From: Thermoguttaceae bacterium
GTDB taxonomy: Bacteria; Planctomycetota; Planctomycetia; Pirellulales; Thermoguttaceae
Assembly (NCBI GenBank): GCA_025060325.1
Contig: JANXBW010000016.1
Coordinates: 46,839-110,838 of the forward strand
Reading direction: 5' to 3'
DNA length: 64,000 nucleotides
Part shown: positions 16,735 through 26,511 of the stretch, piece after piece
How positions within the stretch are numbered: the stretch's first letter is position 1
Layout: each line of letters opens with the position of its first letter
Made by a program: the position numbers and the translations under genes
Notes under the pieces: model-generated
Database searches by the model: none
What the model was told of the DNA's origin: nothing
Seen by the model: the letters and a program-made list of their open reading frames with translations, nothing else

Positions 16735-19527
16735 ATGGAAATTCTGGAAGTTCAATTCCTCATTCCTTGTGCGGAGTTAGAGGAGCTAACAGTTCACCGA
16801 GACAGCCGGGAAGCCAATGAGCTTCTGGTGGGCTGGACAACGCTGTATCACCCGGCACTCATTGCCGCCACCGGAAAACTGCCCCGGTGGAGCCGGGCCG
16901 AAAGTCCGCCTGGGGAGCTAAATGGCCGGCTTGTTATCATTCCTGGCGCAAGCCATGGTCGGCTGCCGGAGGGGTGGCTTCAGGAGGTCCGCACTCGGGC
17001 CGCCGCTGTTGTCGAAAGTTATCAGGGCCGCGAAGATCTTCTCCAGCGAATCTCCGCGGCCGGTATTATTCTGCCCGAGCTCCCGCCCGAGCTGGTCCAA
17101 AACTTTTTCGCCCTAGGGTTTTGCCACTATCAGGTCGAACTCCTCACACGACAACTCCGCTACATGAGTTACCTCGATTCTGTGGGGCTTGAGTACCGGG
17201 CGACCGAGGCAGCCAAGGCCCTTGTGGCAGGGGACTTCGCTCAGGCGCGGGAGCGCCTCCAGCGGGCATTTGATATCCTGGTAGAAGGCCGCGAGTATTT
17301 TTATCCCTCAGAAGCCACCCTCATCGATCTCGTTCTTGTCGCCCCAAGCACGTTGGGCCCGGAACTCCTTCGGGCTTTGGAGCAGGACCATCCGATCAGC
17401 CTCCTTCTCGATGGAGCGACGCTGCGGCAAATGGCGGAAAAATGTCCCGAGGCGGTTTCGCTTCTTCGTCAACGGGTTGAGGCCGGAACCGCCTGCGTGG
17501 TCGGAGGGGAAGATGAGCCAGGTCCCCTGACCCTGCTTCCCCTAGAGGATTGGCTGGCGGACCTTCTGCGTGGACTAAAAACCTTTGAAGAGATTCTGGG
17601 AGTTCGCCCGACAATCTTTGGTCGGCGCCCCTTCGGTTTGTCGCCGTTTATGCCCCAGACCCTTCAAAGTCTCGAATTCCGGGCAGCGCTTCACTTTGCC
17701 TTGGATGAGGGGATTTTTCCCACAACCTCCCAGAGCCGAATCCGCTGGGAAGGGATCGGAGGGGCTGTTATTGACGCCATCAGCCGAGTACCGCTTGATG
17801 CCTCCGTGGACGAAACCTTCCTTCGCTTCGGGACAAAGGCCGGCGAGGTAATGGATCTCGATCATACGGCGGCAGTTATCCTTGCCCATTGGCCCGACAA
17901 AGTCTCCCACTGGTTCGCCGAGCTAAAGCGGGTCACGAAGTTCTCCCACGTGCTCGGGCAATTCGGTACGTTAAAAGAATTTCTTGAGAAAAGCTATTAC
18001 TCTGGGCAGAACCGAAAGTTTGCGGTGCACGAATACCGCTCGCCTTACCTACGGCAGGCCGTAAGCCGCGGCTCCACCGAACCGGTTTCCTCATGGCCCA
18101 AGAAGCATACCGCCCATTTGTCAACACTGGGGGAAGCCACGGAGAAGGTCCTCGCTTCTCTTCTTTGCCCGTCGGAAAGTGTTCCGCCGAAGGCCGACCA
18201 ACTGGCCGAGTGTCTGGCTAAGTTCATCACCGCGGGGGCAAACCCTGTGGAGCGCGGGTGCTTGATCGTCAATCCGTGGAGCTTCCCCCGGCTTGCCGTG
18301 GTAGACTGGCCTTACCCGGCGCCCCCACCGCCGCCGGGCGGAATCATTCGGGCAAGCGGCCCCTGTGGGAACCGCCAGCTTGTTGTTGTACAAGTGCCCG
18401 CCATGGGATTTGCCTGGGTAGGACCGGGGCTGACTAACGCTGCCGCCAACCCGCCGAGATCAGCAGGTTCCTGGCTGGGACTTAAGCGGAAAAAATCCTC
18501 GGCCTCTATGGTCGAGGAGGACACCCTCCGCAACGAATTCCTCGAAGTGCGCATCAACCGGACAACCGGCGGTATCAGGGCGATCCGCTCGTATACTTCT
18601 GGTGCAAACGCTTTGGGAGAGGAGCTGGCCCTTCGGCTCACTGGAGCGGATGTGGTTGGCCCGGAAGGAGATATTGAACGTTTTTACACCATAATGGCTT
18701 GTGACAGTTTCGAGGTGCGAGCCTTCGGACCGGTCGTAGCCGAAGTAGCAACCCGCGGGAGATTAGTCACCCGCACTGGGCGAGTTGTCGCACGTTATGA
18801 GCAAGAATATCGTCTCCTCCGCGGCAGACCGTGGCTGGAAATCCTGGCTCGGCTTGAGCCTTACGAATTGCCAAAAGGCGATCCGTGGCGGCACTATTAT
18901 TGTTTTCGTTTTGCCTGGGCCGATGCTACTTCTAGCATCCACAGTGGTGTGCACTATACGGTCCAGCCCTTTGAAGGCGAGCGACTGGAATCACCCTATT
19001 TTGTCCACATCCAGGGAGAAAAATCCTCGTTTACGATCCTTTGTGGAGGGCTGCCTTACCACCGGGTGGTCGGGGTGCGAAAGCTTGATACGCTTCTTGT
19101 TGTCCCCGGGGAACTTGCCCGGGAGTTCCGCGTGGGAATTGCCGCCGACGTGCCTCACCCGGCCGAGGCCGCGATTGACTTCCTTGCTCCTCATCCGGCG
19201 GTGGTAAGCGATGCTCCCCGGCCACGGGTGCTGGCAGGCTGGTTCTTTCACATTTCCGCCCGGAATGTCATTGCCACTAGTTGGCAGGTGTGTTCGGAAA
19301 GGAACGGGCGGCGAGCGATTGCCGTGCGACTTCTTGAAACCGAGGGCCGGCAAGGAACGCTGCGCTTGCGCTGTCTCTACCCCCCTCAGGAGGCTCGAAA
19401 AGTAAACTTTTTGGGCCAACCGATCAGCACTGTTCCAGTGCAGGACGACTCCGTTTTTGTTGACATAAGACCTTTCGAGTGGTGTCAAGTGGAAATCGTC
19501 TTCCCGCCGCGATCGTCTCCCGCCTAA
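16735..19527 (+). CDS. Large GH38/GH57-like carbohydrate-active protein
   Basis: 930 residues from the ATG at 16735. There is no signal peptide. Residues about 300-420 (for example GVRPTIFGRRPFGLSPFMPQ and ALHFALDEGIFPT) resemble the later strands of the GH38/GH57 barrel. The C-terminal half (EFLEVRINRTTGGIRAI, then RYEQEYRLLRGRPWLEI) resembles the beta-sandwich domains that follow the barrel in alpha-mannosidases. The N-terminal HxHxD-type zinc motif of classical GH38 enzymes is not evident, so activity and substrate are open. It probably forms a unit with the LamG-like gene just upstream and could process mannosidic or related glycans. The family assignment is from pattern only. Confidence 0.55.
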   Translation: MEILEVQFLIPCAELEELTVHRDSREANELLVGWTTLYHPALIAATGKLPRWSRAESPPGELNGRLVIIPGASHGRLPEGWLQEVRTRAAAVVESYQGREDLLQRISAAGIILPELPPELVQNFFALGFCHYQVELLTRQLRYMSYLDSVGLEYRATEAAKALVAGDFAQARERLQRAFDILVEGREYFYPSEATLIDLVLVAPSTLGPELLRALEQDHPISLLLDGATLRQMAEKCPEAVSLLRQRVEAGTACVVGGEDEPGPLTLLPLEDWLADLLRGLKTFEEILGVRPTIFGRRPFGLSPFMPQTLQSLEFRAALHFALDEGIFPTTSQSRIRWEGIGGAVIDAISRVPLDASVDETFLRFGTKAGEVMDLDHTAAVILAHWPDKVSHWFAELKRVTKFSHVLGQFGTLKEFLEKSYYSGQNRKFAVHEYRSPYLRQAVSRGSTEPVSSWPKKHTAHLSTLGEATEKVLASLLCPSESVPPKADQLAECLAKFITAGANPVERGCLIVNPWSFPRLAVVDWPYPAPPPPPGGIIRASGPCGNRQLVVVQVPAMGFAWVGPGLTNAAANPPRSAGSWLGLKRKKSSASMVEEDTLRNEFLEVRINRTTGGIRAIRSYTSGANALGEELALRLTGADVVGPEGDIERFYTIMACDSFEVRAFGPVVAEVATRGRLVTRTGRVVARYEQEYRLLRGRPWLEILARLEPYELPKGDPWRHYYCFRFAWADATSSIHSGVHYTVQPFEGERLESPYFVHIQGEKSSFTILCGGLPYHRVVGVRKLDTLLVVPGELAREFRVGIAADVPHPAEAAIDFLAPHPAVVSDAPRPRVLAGWFFHISARNVIATSWQVCSERNGRRAIAVRLLETEGRQGTLRLRCLYPPQEARKVNFLGQPISTVPVQDDSVFVDIRPFEWCQVEIVFPPRSSPA

Positions 19528-20834
19528 CCCAACGCCGGCAAGACGGGGTGTCTCGTAAGCAGGAAAGACCATTGCGCGAAACCTCGTGGCATCGACAGCC
19601 GCCCTAAAAAAGTTGCCGGCACTGGCCTTGGTGCGGAGGACAGATCTCCCTGAAGCTTTAGTAGCCGACCCTTCAAACCGGCGCAGCTCTAAGCGCAGAA
19701 ATTAGGCCAAAGATTGTTGACGGAAACACTGGGCCTTGACTGGGGTGTCACTTTGCGGCAGATCACCTCCGACAGGCTGGCACTATTGCCCGACTGCTTT
19801 CACGATAAGACAGCGCCCGCACGGCCACCTCCGGAATCCCGGGTTCTATCCTGCATGGATAAGCCCAAACGCTTTCACCCGGAAAAAAGGAGAGCCAATT
19901 CATCCAAAAAGACCGCGAAATGAACCAGAAGACGGAGGCCGACTAGCCGCCGCGGCCCTCAGGAGCGACCTTGCCGCCCTGGCGGGTATTTACGCGGCCT
20001 TCAGGGGCATCATGAGTCGCGAGATCCGAGTTCCCACTTCCCAGTTGTGGGCTCGGCGCCACTTGCCCTTAGAAAGCCGAACACCTACCGCACCTAAGAT
20101 CCCTCCGTTTGCGATCCGGGCGCGGGGTTCAATTTGGGGCCAAGGCTTCCGCCCGGCTTTTCGCTTGTCCCGCCAACGGTCCATTCGAACATGTCGGCCC
20201 GCTCGAGCGATAAAGACCACAGCACACTTCGCCGGGCGAGACCGCGACGACGCGCAAGATCATTCGAACCCGTCGGAAGAGCATGAAGCTTTGCGATCGA
20301 CACACCCAGCGACTTTGGCCTAAATTGGTGACCGCAAAAGGGTGTTACTCGGTTTTCCCCCTCCCATAACGACCGCCGGAACGTCAATTGTTCAGCAATT
20401 TTTGCAAGATTCAGCCTAGTAACTGCCTCGTTGGGGTTTAAAATGGAAGGGGAGGCCGCCATCCCCGGGGGTCGCGAAGTGCACTTGCTGATTCCGCCCA
20501 AACTTTGCCACCGGATTTGCAAGACCTCACGCTCCGCAAGCGTTAAGATGCCACAAAGCCGATTAAAAGCTCCGGGCTGAGGCGGCCTAAGAGTTTCCCG
20601 CCCGAAACTAGATCAACCCGGGGTGGGTAAACAGTATCGGCAAATGGCCCGGCCTACCCGCCCCAAAACGTACTCCAGCCTGAGACCTCGATACCGGTCT
20701 GTGGCAATGGCCAGATCTTCGCTCGCTCACACCGAGCTTGCATTTAAGAGATCGGCCTGCCTCCTGAGGATGCCCTCCTAGGGAACGCTTTAGCAAGCCA
20801 ACTGAGAACCCCTGTGGATGCGGGGAGAAACACC
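19528..20834. other. 1.3 kb intergenic gap
   Basis: No supported gene. A long plus-strand open frame (19736-20323) is rich in R, P and H and has no ribosome site or recognisable domain. The gap has copies of the CCGGCAA heptamer (19535-19541, and the reverse form near 19613) and two imperfect 16-bp repeats (20182-20197 and 20261-20276, 14 of 16 identical). Confidence 0.45.
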
Positions 20835-23297
20835 GTGAAATGGGTTGGCCGAATGTTTAAAACCCGGATTTTCCGGTTTGTGATGTTTGCTGTTGTAGTG
20901 GGTGCGGCATTGGTTGGAGCCGGTATTTGGGGCGCCCGCCAACTTTCTGCCTCGCGGGCTAGCACGGCAATGCTCACCCATGTCGTTAAGCGGGAGACCT
21001 TTATCCACGACATCACCGAAAGTGGCAGTGTGGAAAGTGCCCGCAATGTTGACATCATTTCCAAAGTGCGGTCAATGAGCGGCTCCGGGGTGGCGATTTT
21101 GGAAATCGTGCCGGAAGGTACGGTTATCCGTCCGGAAGATTGCATCCCGGAAGATGCTTTCGTCCCGCTTGATGTGATTAAACAGCTTGAGGAATACCAT
21201 CGGTTGCACGGGATTCGATTGGCCGACTACGGCACGGAGCGAGATCCGCGTAAACGAACCGATCTTCCCCAGAGTCCACCTCCGCCAACGCAAGAGGCAG
21301 CCGGCGAGCCACTAGCCCAGGCAAATCCTGGGCAAAACCCCCAGGGAGGCTCAGGCACTTCTTCCCCAAGTGGATCAACGCCCGCGGCAGCCAGTGCTCA
21401 AAGAGCTAGCGACCAAACCGCAAAGACAGGTTCGGCGCTGGCTATGGGGACCACTCAGCCAGGCGGGGCAGGCGATGGAAACGGCAATGGGCCTTCGGCA
21501 AGCGGGGGTGCTACTCGGACTGGGTTCTCCAATGGTTCGCAAGGCCCGGTGTCGGTCGATGCGGTACTTTCCTCCGGAGTTCAGCTTGCTCATTTGCCTC
21601 TCCGTCAACGAGATTTGAGCGAAATCGTTCCGGAGGTCGTGCCCACCTGGGCGGGTAAGCGGGTTCTTACGTTTGACGACGTACGCGACAAGATGGTCCT
21701 AGTCCGGCTTGATTCCGCGTCACTAGAAAACCAGCGGGTCCAGCAGCAAATCACGTGCGAAAATAGCCGGGCTTCGGTCGTTCAGGCCCTGAGCAACTAC
21801 GAGGCAGCGCTCATCGCCTTGCAAGAGTATCTTGAAGGTACTTATCGTCAACAAGTTCAAGATCTGCTCTATCAGGAACTTATGGCCGAGGAAAACTTAG
21901 CACGGGCGCAACAGTATTACGAATATAGCCGGGAGCTTTATGCCAAGGGTTATATCTCCGAGCGCGAGCTTCAGGCCAACGAGTTCGATGTCCAAAAGAA
22001 AAAGGTTGAGCTAGAAACCGTTAAGACGAAACGCCGTGTACTGGACAAGTACACGAAAGAGAAGGTCCTCACGCAGCTTCAGGCCGATATCGAGTCCGCT
22101 CGCGCTAAGCTGGAGGCAGCCCGCCGCAATTACATGCTTGACATCCAGAAGCTCCAAGAAATCGAAGAACAAATAGCCAACTGCACCATCTTCGCGACTC
22201 GGCCTGGCCAAGTTGTTTACGCCAACGAACGTGATTACCGCGGCGGCACCACAGTGGTGATCGAGCCGGGTACTATTATCCGCGAGCGGCAAGTGATCAT
22301 TCGCCTCCCTGATCCCACGCAAATGCGTGTGGTGGCCAGGATCAACGAATCCCGAGTCAACCTGGTCCAGCGAGGGATGCGGGCAAGAATCCTTCTGGAT
22401 GCCTTCCTGAACCACGAAATTAGGGGCGTTGTGGAGGAAGTAAGCGACTACCCAGCCCCCACGTCCTTCTGGCTGCAAAACGTCAAGGAATACGAGGCGA
22501 AGGTGCGCATCGAGAACCCGCCGCCTGGGCTTCGGCCGGGCTTTACCGCCCAAGTTCGGATCCGCGTGGCCGAGGTGCCCAATGTGCTCCAAGTGCCCGT
22601 GCAATGTGTCATCGAGCACGGCGGCAAGTATTACTGCCTTGTGGTAAAAGGTTCTGAGCAGCTGGAACCCCGGGAGGTAAAGCTGGGCCTGACAAACGAC
22701 AAGACGGTGATCATCGAAGAGGGACTCCAAGAGGGCGAAGTTGTCGTGCTAAATGCCCGGGAATTCCGCGACAAAGTCAACCTGCCCAAGTTGCCTGAAA
22801 CCACAGCTCCCCGAGGGGAACAACAGGCGTCAACTGAGGGAGAAGCCTCCGGCCCTCCGGGGCAAAGAGTGGGCAGCTCCAACCGCTCGGAAGAACCCTC
22901 TGGCGGTCGGCAGGAAGGTCCCGCGACTGAAGGTGCTGGACCGTCCGAAGGTGGACGACCGCAAGGAGGCTTGCGAGGGGGACCTCCGGGTGGCGAGGGT
23001 GGTCCTGGGGGTGGCCCACCACGCCGTCCCCCCGGCGAAGGTCCTCGCTCCGGGGGACCGCCAAATCCGGCCCAGTTCATGGCTCGCTTTGACAAAAATG
23101 GCGATGGCAAACTCGACCGAGATGAAGCGCCCGAGTTTCTCCGCGGTGCGTTCGACATGGTCGACACCAATCGCGATGGTGTCATCGACACAAGCGAATT
23201 CCAGGCGGCCGCTCGGCAATTTATGGGTCGCCGCCCCGATCGGCAAGGTCCCCCGGGTGGACCGGGGGGTGGTCCGCGTCCTGAGCCTGGTCCGTAA
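20835..23297 (+). CDS. HlyD/MacA-like efflux adaptor with C-terminal EF-hands
   Basis: 820 residues from the GTG at 20835 (GGGGAG eight bases upstream). A membrane anchor spans about 10-32, followed by the start of a barrel-sandwich domain (IHDITESGSVESARNVDI). A low-complexity insert rich in G, S, Q, A and T follows (about 145-245). Then come a long coiled-coil hairpin (about 295-450), the second half of the lipoyl and beta-barrel domains (IIRERQVIIRLPDPTQMRVV), and a membrane-proximal domain ending about 655. The tail is unusual: a proline/glycine-rich linker, then two EF-hand loops, DKNGDGKLDRDE and DTNRDGVIDTSE. MacA-type adaptors link an inner-membrane ABC pump to an outer channel. The next two genes encode the matching ATPase and permease. 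Confidence 0.85.
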   Translation: MKWVGRMFKTRIFRFVMFAVVVGAALVGAGIWGARQLSASRASTAMLTHVVKRETFIHDITESGSVESARNVDIISKVRSMSGSGVAILEIVPEGTVIRPEDCIPEDAFVPLDVIKQLEEYHRLHGIRLADYGTERDPRKRTDLPQSPPPPTQEAAGEPLAQANPGQNPQGGSGTSSPSGSTPAAASAQRASDQTAKTGSALAMGTTQPGGAGDGNGNGPSASGGATRTGFSNGSQGPVSVDAVLSSGVQLAHLPLRQRDLSEIVPEVVPTWAGKRVLTFDDVRDKMVLVRLDSASLENQRVQQQITCENSRASVVQALSNYEAALIALQEYLEGTYRQQVQDLLYQELMAEENLARAQQYYEYSRELYAKGYISERELQANEFDVQKKKVELETVKTKRRVLDKYTKEKVLTQLQADIESARAKLEAARRNYMLDIQKLQEIEEQIANCTIFATRPGQVVYANERDYRGGTTVVIEPGTIIRERQVIIRLPDPTQMRVVARINESRVNLVQRGMRARILLDAFLNHEIRGVVEEVSDYPAPTSFWLQNVKEYEAKVRIENPPPGLRPGFTAQVRIRVAEVPNVLQVPVQCVIEHGGKYYCLVVKGSEQLEPREVKLGLTNDKTVIIEEGLQEGEVVVLNAREFRDKVNLPKLPETTAPRGEQQASTEGEASGPPGQRVGSSNRSEEPSGGRQEGPATEGAGPSEGGRPQGGLRGGPPGGEGGPGGGPPRRPPGEGPRSGGPPNPAQFMARFDKNGDGKLDRDEAPEFLRGAFDMVDTNRDGVIDTSEFQAAARQFMGRRPDRQGPPGGPGGGPRPEPGP

Positions 23298-23395
23298 GTG
23301 ACTTGTAAACAAAGGCCCACTCCCCCAGGTTGTGGGCAATTATTTTCAGCGGGCAAAACTCGTAGAGTCTAAGCCTCTGACGTAAAGCGCTAACC

Positions 23396-24121
23396 ATGCC
23401 TGCTGTAAGTGTTCGCGATCTTGTGAAACATTACCACCTGGGCAGCGAGGTCGTCCAGGCTCTCCGCGGCATCACTTTCGATGTCGAGGAGGGTGAGTAT
23501 GTCGCCATCATGGGGCCGTCTGGTTCCGGCAAGAGTACTTTGCTCAATCTGCTTGGCTGCTTGGACCGGCCCACAAGCGGCACGATTCTTTTGGGGGGAC
23601 AAGACGTCAGCAAACTGAGTGATGACGAACTGTCCGAAATCCGGGCAAGAAAGATCGGCTTTATTTTTCAATCCTATAATCTGATTCCACAACTCACGGT
23701 ACTGGAAAATATCGAAGTGCCGCTTTTTTACCAAGGGCGGATTTCTCCTGCAGCCCGACGCCGCTGTCGAGAACTAGCGGAAATGGTCGGACTGAAAGAC
23801 CGCCTGCGCCACCGCCCCACCCAGCTTTCCGGCGGTCAACAACAGCGGGTGGCAATCGCCCGGAGTTTGGTCAACGATCCGGTCTACATCCTCGCCGACG
23901 AGCCAACCGGTAACCTGGACTCGGCCACTGCCGAGGAAATCTTGGAGCTACTAGAGAACCTCAACCGCATGGGCAAAACGGTCATCATGGTAACGCACGA
24001 GCCGGATGTGGCTGCCAGATGTCGACGCGTTATCCGGCTCCGCGATGGCCGGATTGAATCCGATAAGCCGCAGGTTCCGCGAAAAATTGCCCTCGCTCAT
24101 CCGGTGCTTACCGGCGCTTAG
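23396..24121 (+). CDS. MacB/LolD-type ABC transporter ATPase
   Basis: 241 residues with a full set of ABC motifs: Walker A GPSGSGKST (about 39-47), Q-loop FQSYNLIPQLTV, signature LSGGQQQR, Walker B ILADEPTGNLD and switch histidine VTHEP. The sequence is of the MacB/LolD/FtsE class, which powers periplasm-facing extrusion of lipoproteins, peptides or toxins and is not a simple channel pump. It lies 98 bp after the adaptor gene and 606 bp before the permease gene, on the same strand. The transported substrate is not apparent. Confidence 0.92.
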   Translation: MPAVSVRDLVKHYHLGSEVVQALRGITFDVEEGEYVAIMGPSGSGKSTLLNLLGCLDRPTSGTILLGGQDVSKLSDDELSEIRARKIGFIFQSYNLIPQLTVLENIEVPLFYQGRISPAARRRCRELAEMVGLKDRLRHRPTQLSGGQQQRVAIARSLVNDPVYILADEPTGNLDSATAEEILELLENLNRMGKTVIMVTHEPDVAARCRRVIRLRDGRIESDKPQVPRKIALAHPVLTGA

Positions 24122-24727
24122 GGAGGCACTTTAAAAACACCCTTATAAGAGACTTAGGCGGGGAACTGGGGGGAGGGCAGTTTCGGAGCTGGATGGCAGA
24201 ATGATCTTGCGCCAGGGCGTCCCGATTCTCGCCCTGGGTAAAAACCCTTGGCTTGAGGCTATCTGATATCAAAGGAGGTTGGCCAGCCCCGGGCGGGAAG
24301 GCAGCGGGAAACTCCCGTGGCCGCTGAGCCGGCAACATGCCGTCCGTTGATGACAAGGAGTGGCTGTCGGTTGAAACTTAGGCGGCTTGCCTTGATAGGT
24401 GATAGGTGGCCCTACGGCTACCGCTACCGACGCCCACCGGGAATGACACCTTGCTGGAAGGGGTTTTGCGCCCCAGGGAGAACGGTTAAGCAGCTTCGTA
24501 AGCAGAACCGGCCTCCCTGTTTATCAAGCGATCGGAATCCGCACCCGATTGCCCCGCGGGGAGGAGCTAACCAGGCGTGGAATTTCCAAACCCCTCCCGG
24601 GCATTATAAGCCCGAACGGGTTAAGGCCCATGTTCATGAGAATGGGCATTTCCGATCGAACTAGCCGTTTGTGCTTCAGACGTGAAGAAAAAGGCCATCT
24701 TTTTGGAGTTAACGCTGCGGCAAGTCT
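24122..24727. other. 606-bp gap inside the ABC efflux gene set
   Basis: No convincing gene, although the flanking genes should act together. A hairpin of 8 bp with a 10-nt loop (24212-24219 with 24230-24237) lies about 90 bp after the ATPase stop and lacks a T tract. The gap also has a CCGGCAA copy at 24329-24335. Confidence 0.5.
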
Positions 24728-26053
24728 ATGAGCCTCTTTTGGCTGCGAACTTGGCAACTGGGCATTAAGAGCCTCCTTCTTCACCCGCTTCGCTCCGGGT
24801 TGACTGTTCTTGGTATTTTCATCGGTGTCTCAAGCGTTATTTGGCTTGTAGCAATCGGGGAAGGCATCGGGCGAAAAGCGCAGGAGCAAATCGAGCAACT
24901 CGGCGCCACTAACATCATCGTCCGCTCCATAAAGCCGCCGAGCGAAGTGACCGAGCGTTCCCGAGCGCTTGTCCCCTACGGCTTGACGCGCGATGACTAC
25001 GAACGGTTGACGACCACCATTCCCACCATTGTCCAGGCGGTACCGATTCGGGAACTGCGTCGCCGCTTTAGCTATGGGTCGCGAATCCTTGACGGACGAC
25101 TTGTCGGCTGTTCCCCGGAATATGCCACCGTCGTGAAACTGGAGGTAGACCGGGGACGATTTATTACCTATGCCGACATGTTCCGGAAGGAGAATGTGTG
25201 CGTCTTAGCTGCGGAAGTGGCCCAGCGACTTTTCCCCCTGGAAAATCCGCTTGGTCGGGCGATTCGCATTGAGGAACATTTTTACGTCGTCGTCGGCGTA
25301 CTGAAGCCGCGAATGCCCTCGGCCGGTATTGGTGGCTCACTTGCCGCCCAGGAGTTTAGTCAGGATGTTTACATTCCGATTACCACCCTTTGGGACCGTA
25401 TTGGCGATGTGGTCATCACGCGCCGCGCTGGTAGCTTCGAAGGGGAAATCTTGCAGCTCAGCCAAGTCACATTAACCGTGGACAAAGTGACCAATGTTTT
25501 GTCCACGGCCGAGGTAATTAAAGACCTGTTGGCCCGCTACCATCGGATGGAGGATTATGGGGTCACAGTGCCCCTTGAGCTTTTGGAGCAAGCCCGCGTG
25601 ACTCGGCTTATGTTTATGATTTTTATGGGCCTTATCGCCGCAATTTCGCTTGTGGTGGGCGGCATTGGCATTATGAACATTATGCTGGCCACTGTGACCG
25701 AGCGCACACGGGAAATCGGCATCCGCCGCGCGCTGGGCGCCAAGAGAAGAGATATCGTCCGCCAGTTTTTGATCGAGACGGTATCGCTGTCGATTGTGGG
25801 CGGGGCGGCAGGAATTATTGGCGGCTTGACTTGCGGTCCAGCTTTCCGGTTTATCCGCTGGCAACTGAACCAGCTGCTGCCTGAGGTCATGAACCAACTG
25901 CCGGACGTGGTGCGCACCATGGAGCCAGTCATTGTGCCCGCCTCGATCCCTGTAGCCTTCGGCATTTCCGTGCTGATCGGGATTGTCTTTGGGCTTTACC
26001 CGGCAATGCGGGCCGCCGCCATGGATCCCATCGAGGCACTGCGGCACGAATAA
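24728..26053 (+). CDS. MacB-like ABC transporter permease (FtsX domain)
   Basis: 441 residues. A first membrane helix (about 20-42) is followed by a MacB periplasmic core domain (about 43-275), then a C-terminal FtsX domain with three membrane helices (about 295-430). Signature segments are HPLRSGLTVLGIFIGVSSVI and VGGIGIMNIMLATVTERTREIGIRRALGA, the latter given here only to mark the diagnostic MacB loop; the protein ends AMDPIEALRHE, also typical. It should work with the upstream ATPase and HlyD-like adaptor as a tripartite exporter; no outer-membrane channel gene is in the window. Confidence 0.9.
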   Translation: MSLFWLRTWQLGIKSLLLHPLRSGLTVLGIFIGVSSVIWLVAIGEGIGRKAQEQIEQLGATNIIVRSIKPPSEVTERSRALVPYGLTRDDYERLTTTIPTIVQAVPIRELRRRFSYGSRILDGRLVGCSPEYATVVKLEVDRGRFITYADMFRKENVCVLAAEVAQRLFPLENPLGRAIRIEEHFYVVVGVLKPRMPSAGIGGSLAAQEFSQDVYIPITTLWDRIGDVVITRRAGSFEGEILQLSQVTLTVDKVTNVLSTAEVIKDLLARYHRMEDYGVTVPLELLEQARVTRLMFMIFMGLIAAISLVVGGIGIMNIMLATVTERTREIGIRRALGAKRRDIVRQFLIETVSLSIVGGAAGIIGGLTCGPAFRFIRWQLNQLLPEVMNQLPDVVRTMEPVIVPASIPVAFGISVLIGIVFGLYPAMRAAAMDPIEALRHE

Positions 26054-26511
26054 GGGTGGGGCTCAAGGGAGTTTTTATCGACTATCCCTGGCAAAAAATT
26101 TCAGGCAAGCCCGGGCATAATCGCAGGAGCGGATCAAATAATCTTCTGGTAGATTTGGCCGGCTGAGGCAACCTTATAAGCTGCAGAAACTTGATAAGAT
26201 TGGGAGAACAGGCAGGTTTCTCTTGCTGGTATTTCCTAAGAATCGCAAGTGCTCCGGTTGCCCACGCCCCGCGATCGACGGGAAACTTTGCCGAGATTAT
26301 CGCACTTTTCCGGAAAGGAATCTGTGGTCCGCTTTGGGGGGTTGACTAATCCGCAGAAAGCAGTAGACTGACGTGGTTGTAAGTGACATGTTTTCCCCAA
26401 GCGGATTGCACCCCCGGGCTTGCGGCAACGCGGAATTAAGCCATTTGCGGTCGTCTTTTTTTTCGTCCGCTCTTGTGGTCCAAGGGATCGTGGTCCCAGG
26501 GAGGGTCGACT
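26054..26511. other. 458-bp gap upstream of the BON genes
   Basis: AT-richer than its surroundings. It contains a plausible promoter at 26342-26369 for the BON gene pair. No gene is supported. Confidence 0.45.
26342..26369 (+). promoter_or_regulatory. Candidate sigma-70-type promoter for BON genes
   Basis: TTGACT (26342-26347) and TAGACT (26364-26369) are separated by 16 bp. The match is moderate. The position, about 140 bp before the first BON start, is reasonable for a leader-containing transcript. Confidence 0.3.

Noticed and set aside
19843..19861. A GTTCT..CCTGCATGG stretch resembling the first half of the CRISPR repeat, with a small TATCC/GGATA palindrome
   Set aside because: Only the first half is similar and needs a one-base insertion; the stem differs and no second copy is at unit distance. 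Probably chance.
20182..20276. Two 16-bp imperfect repeats (CATTCGAAC..GTCGG)
   Set aside because: Two short copies with 14 of 16 matches in 1.3 kb are weak evidence and no structure surrounds them.
19736..20323. 195-codon plus-strand open frame
   Set aside because: R/P/H-rich composition, no ribosome site, no domain pattern. It looks like a chance frame in GC-rich intergenic DNA.
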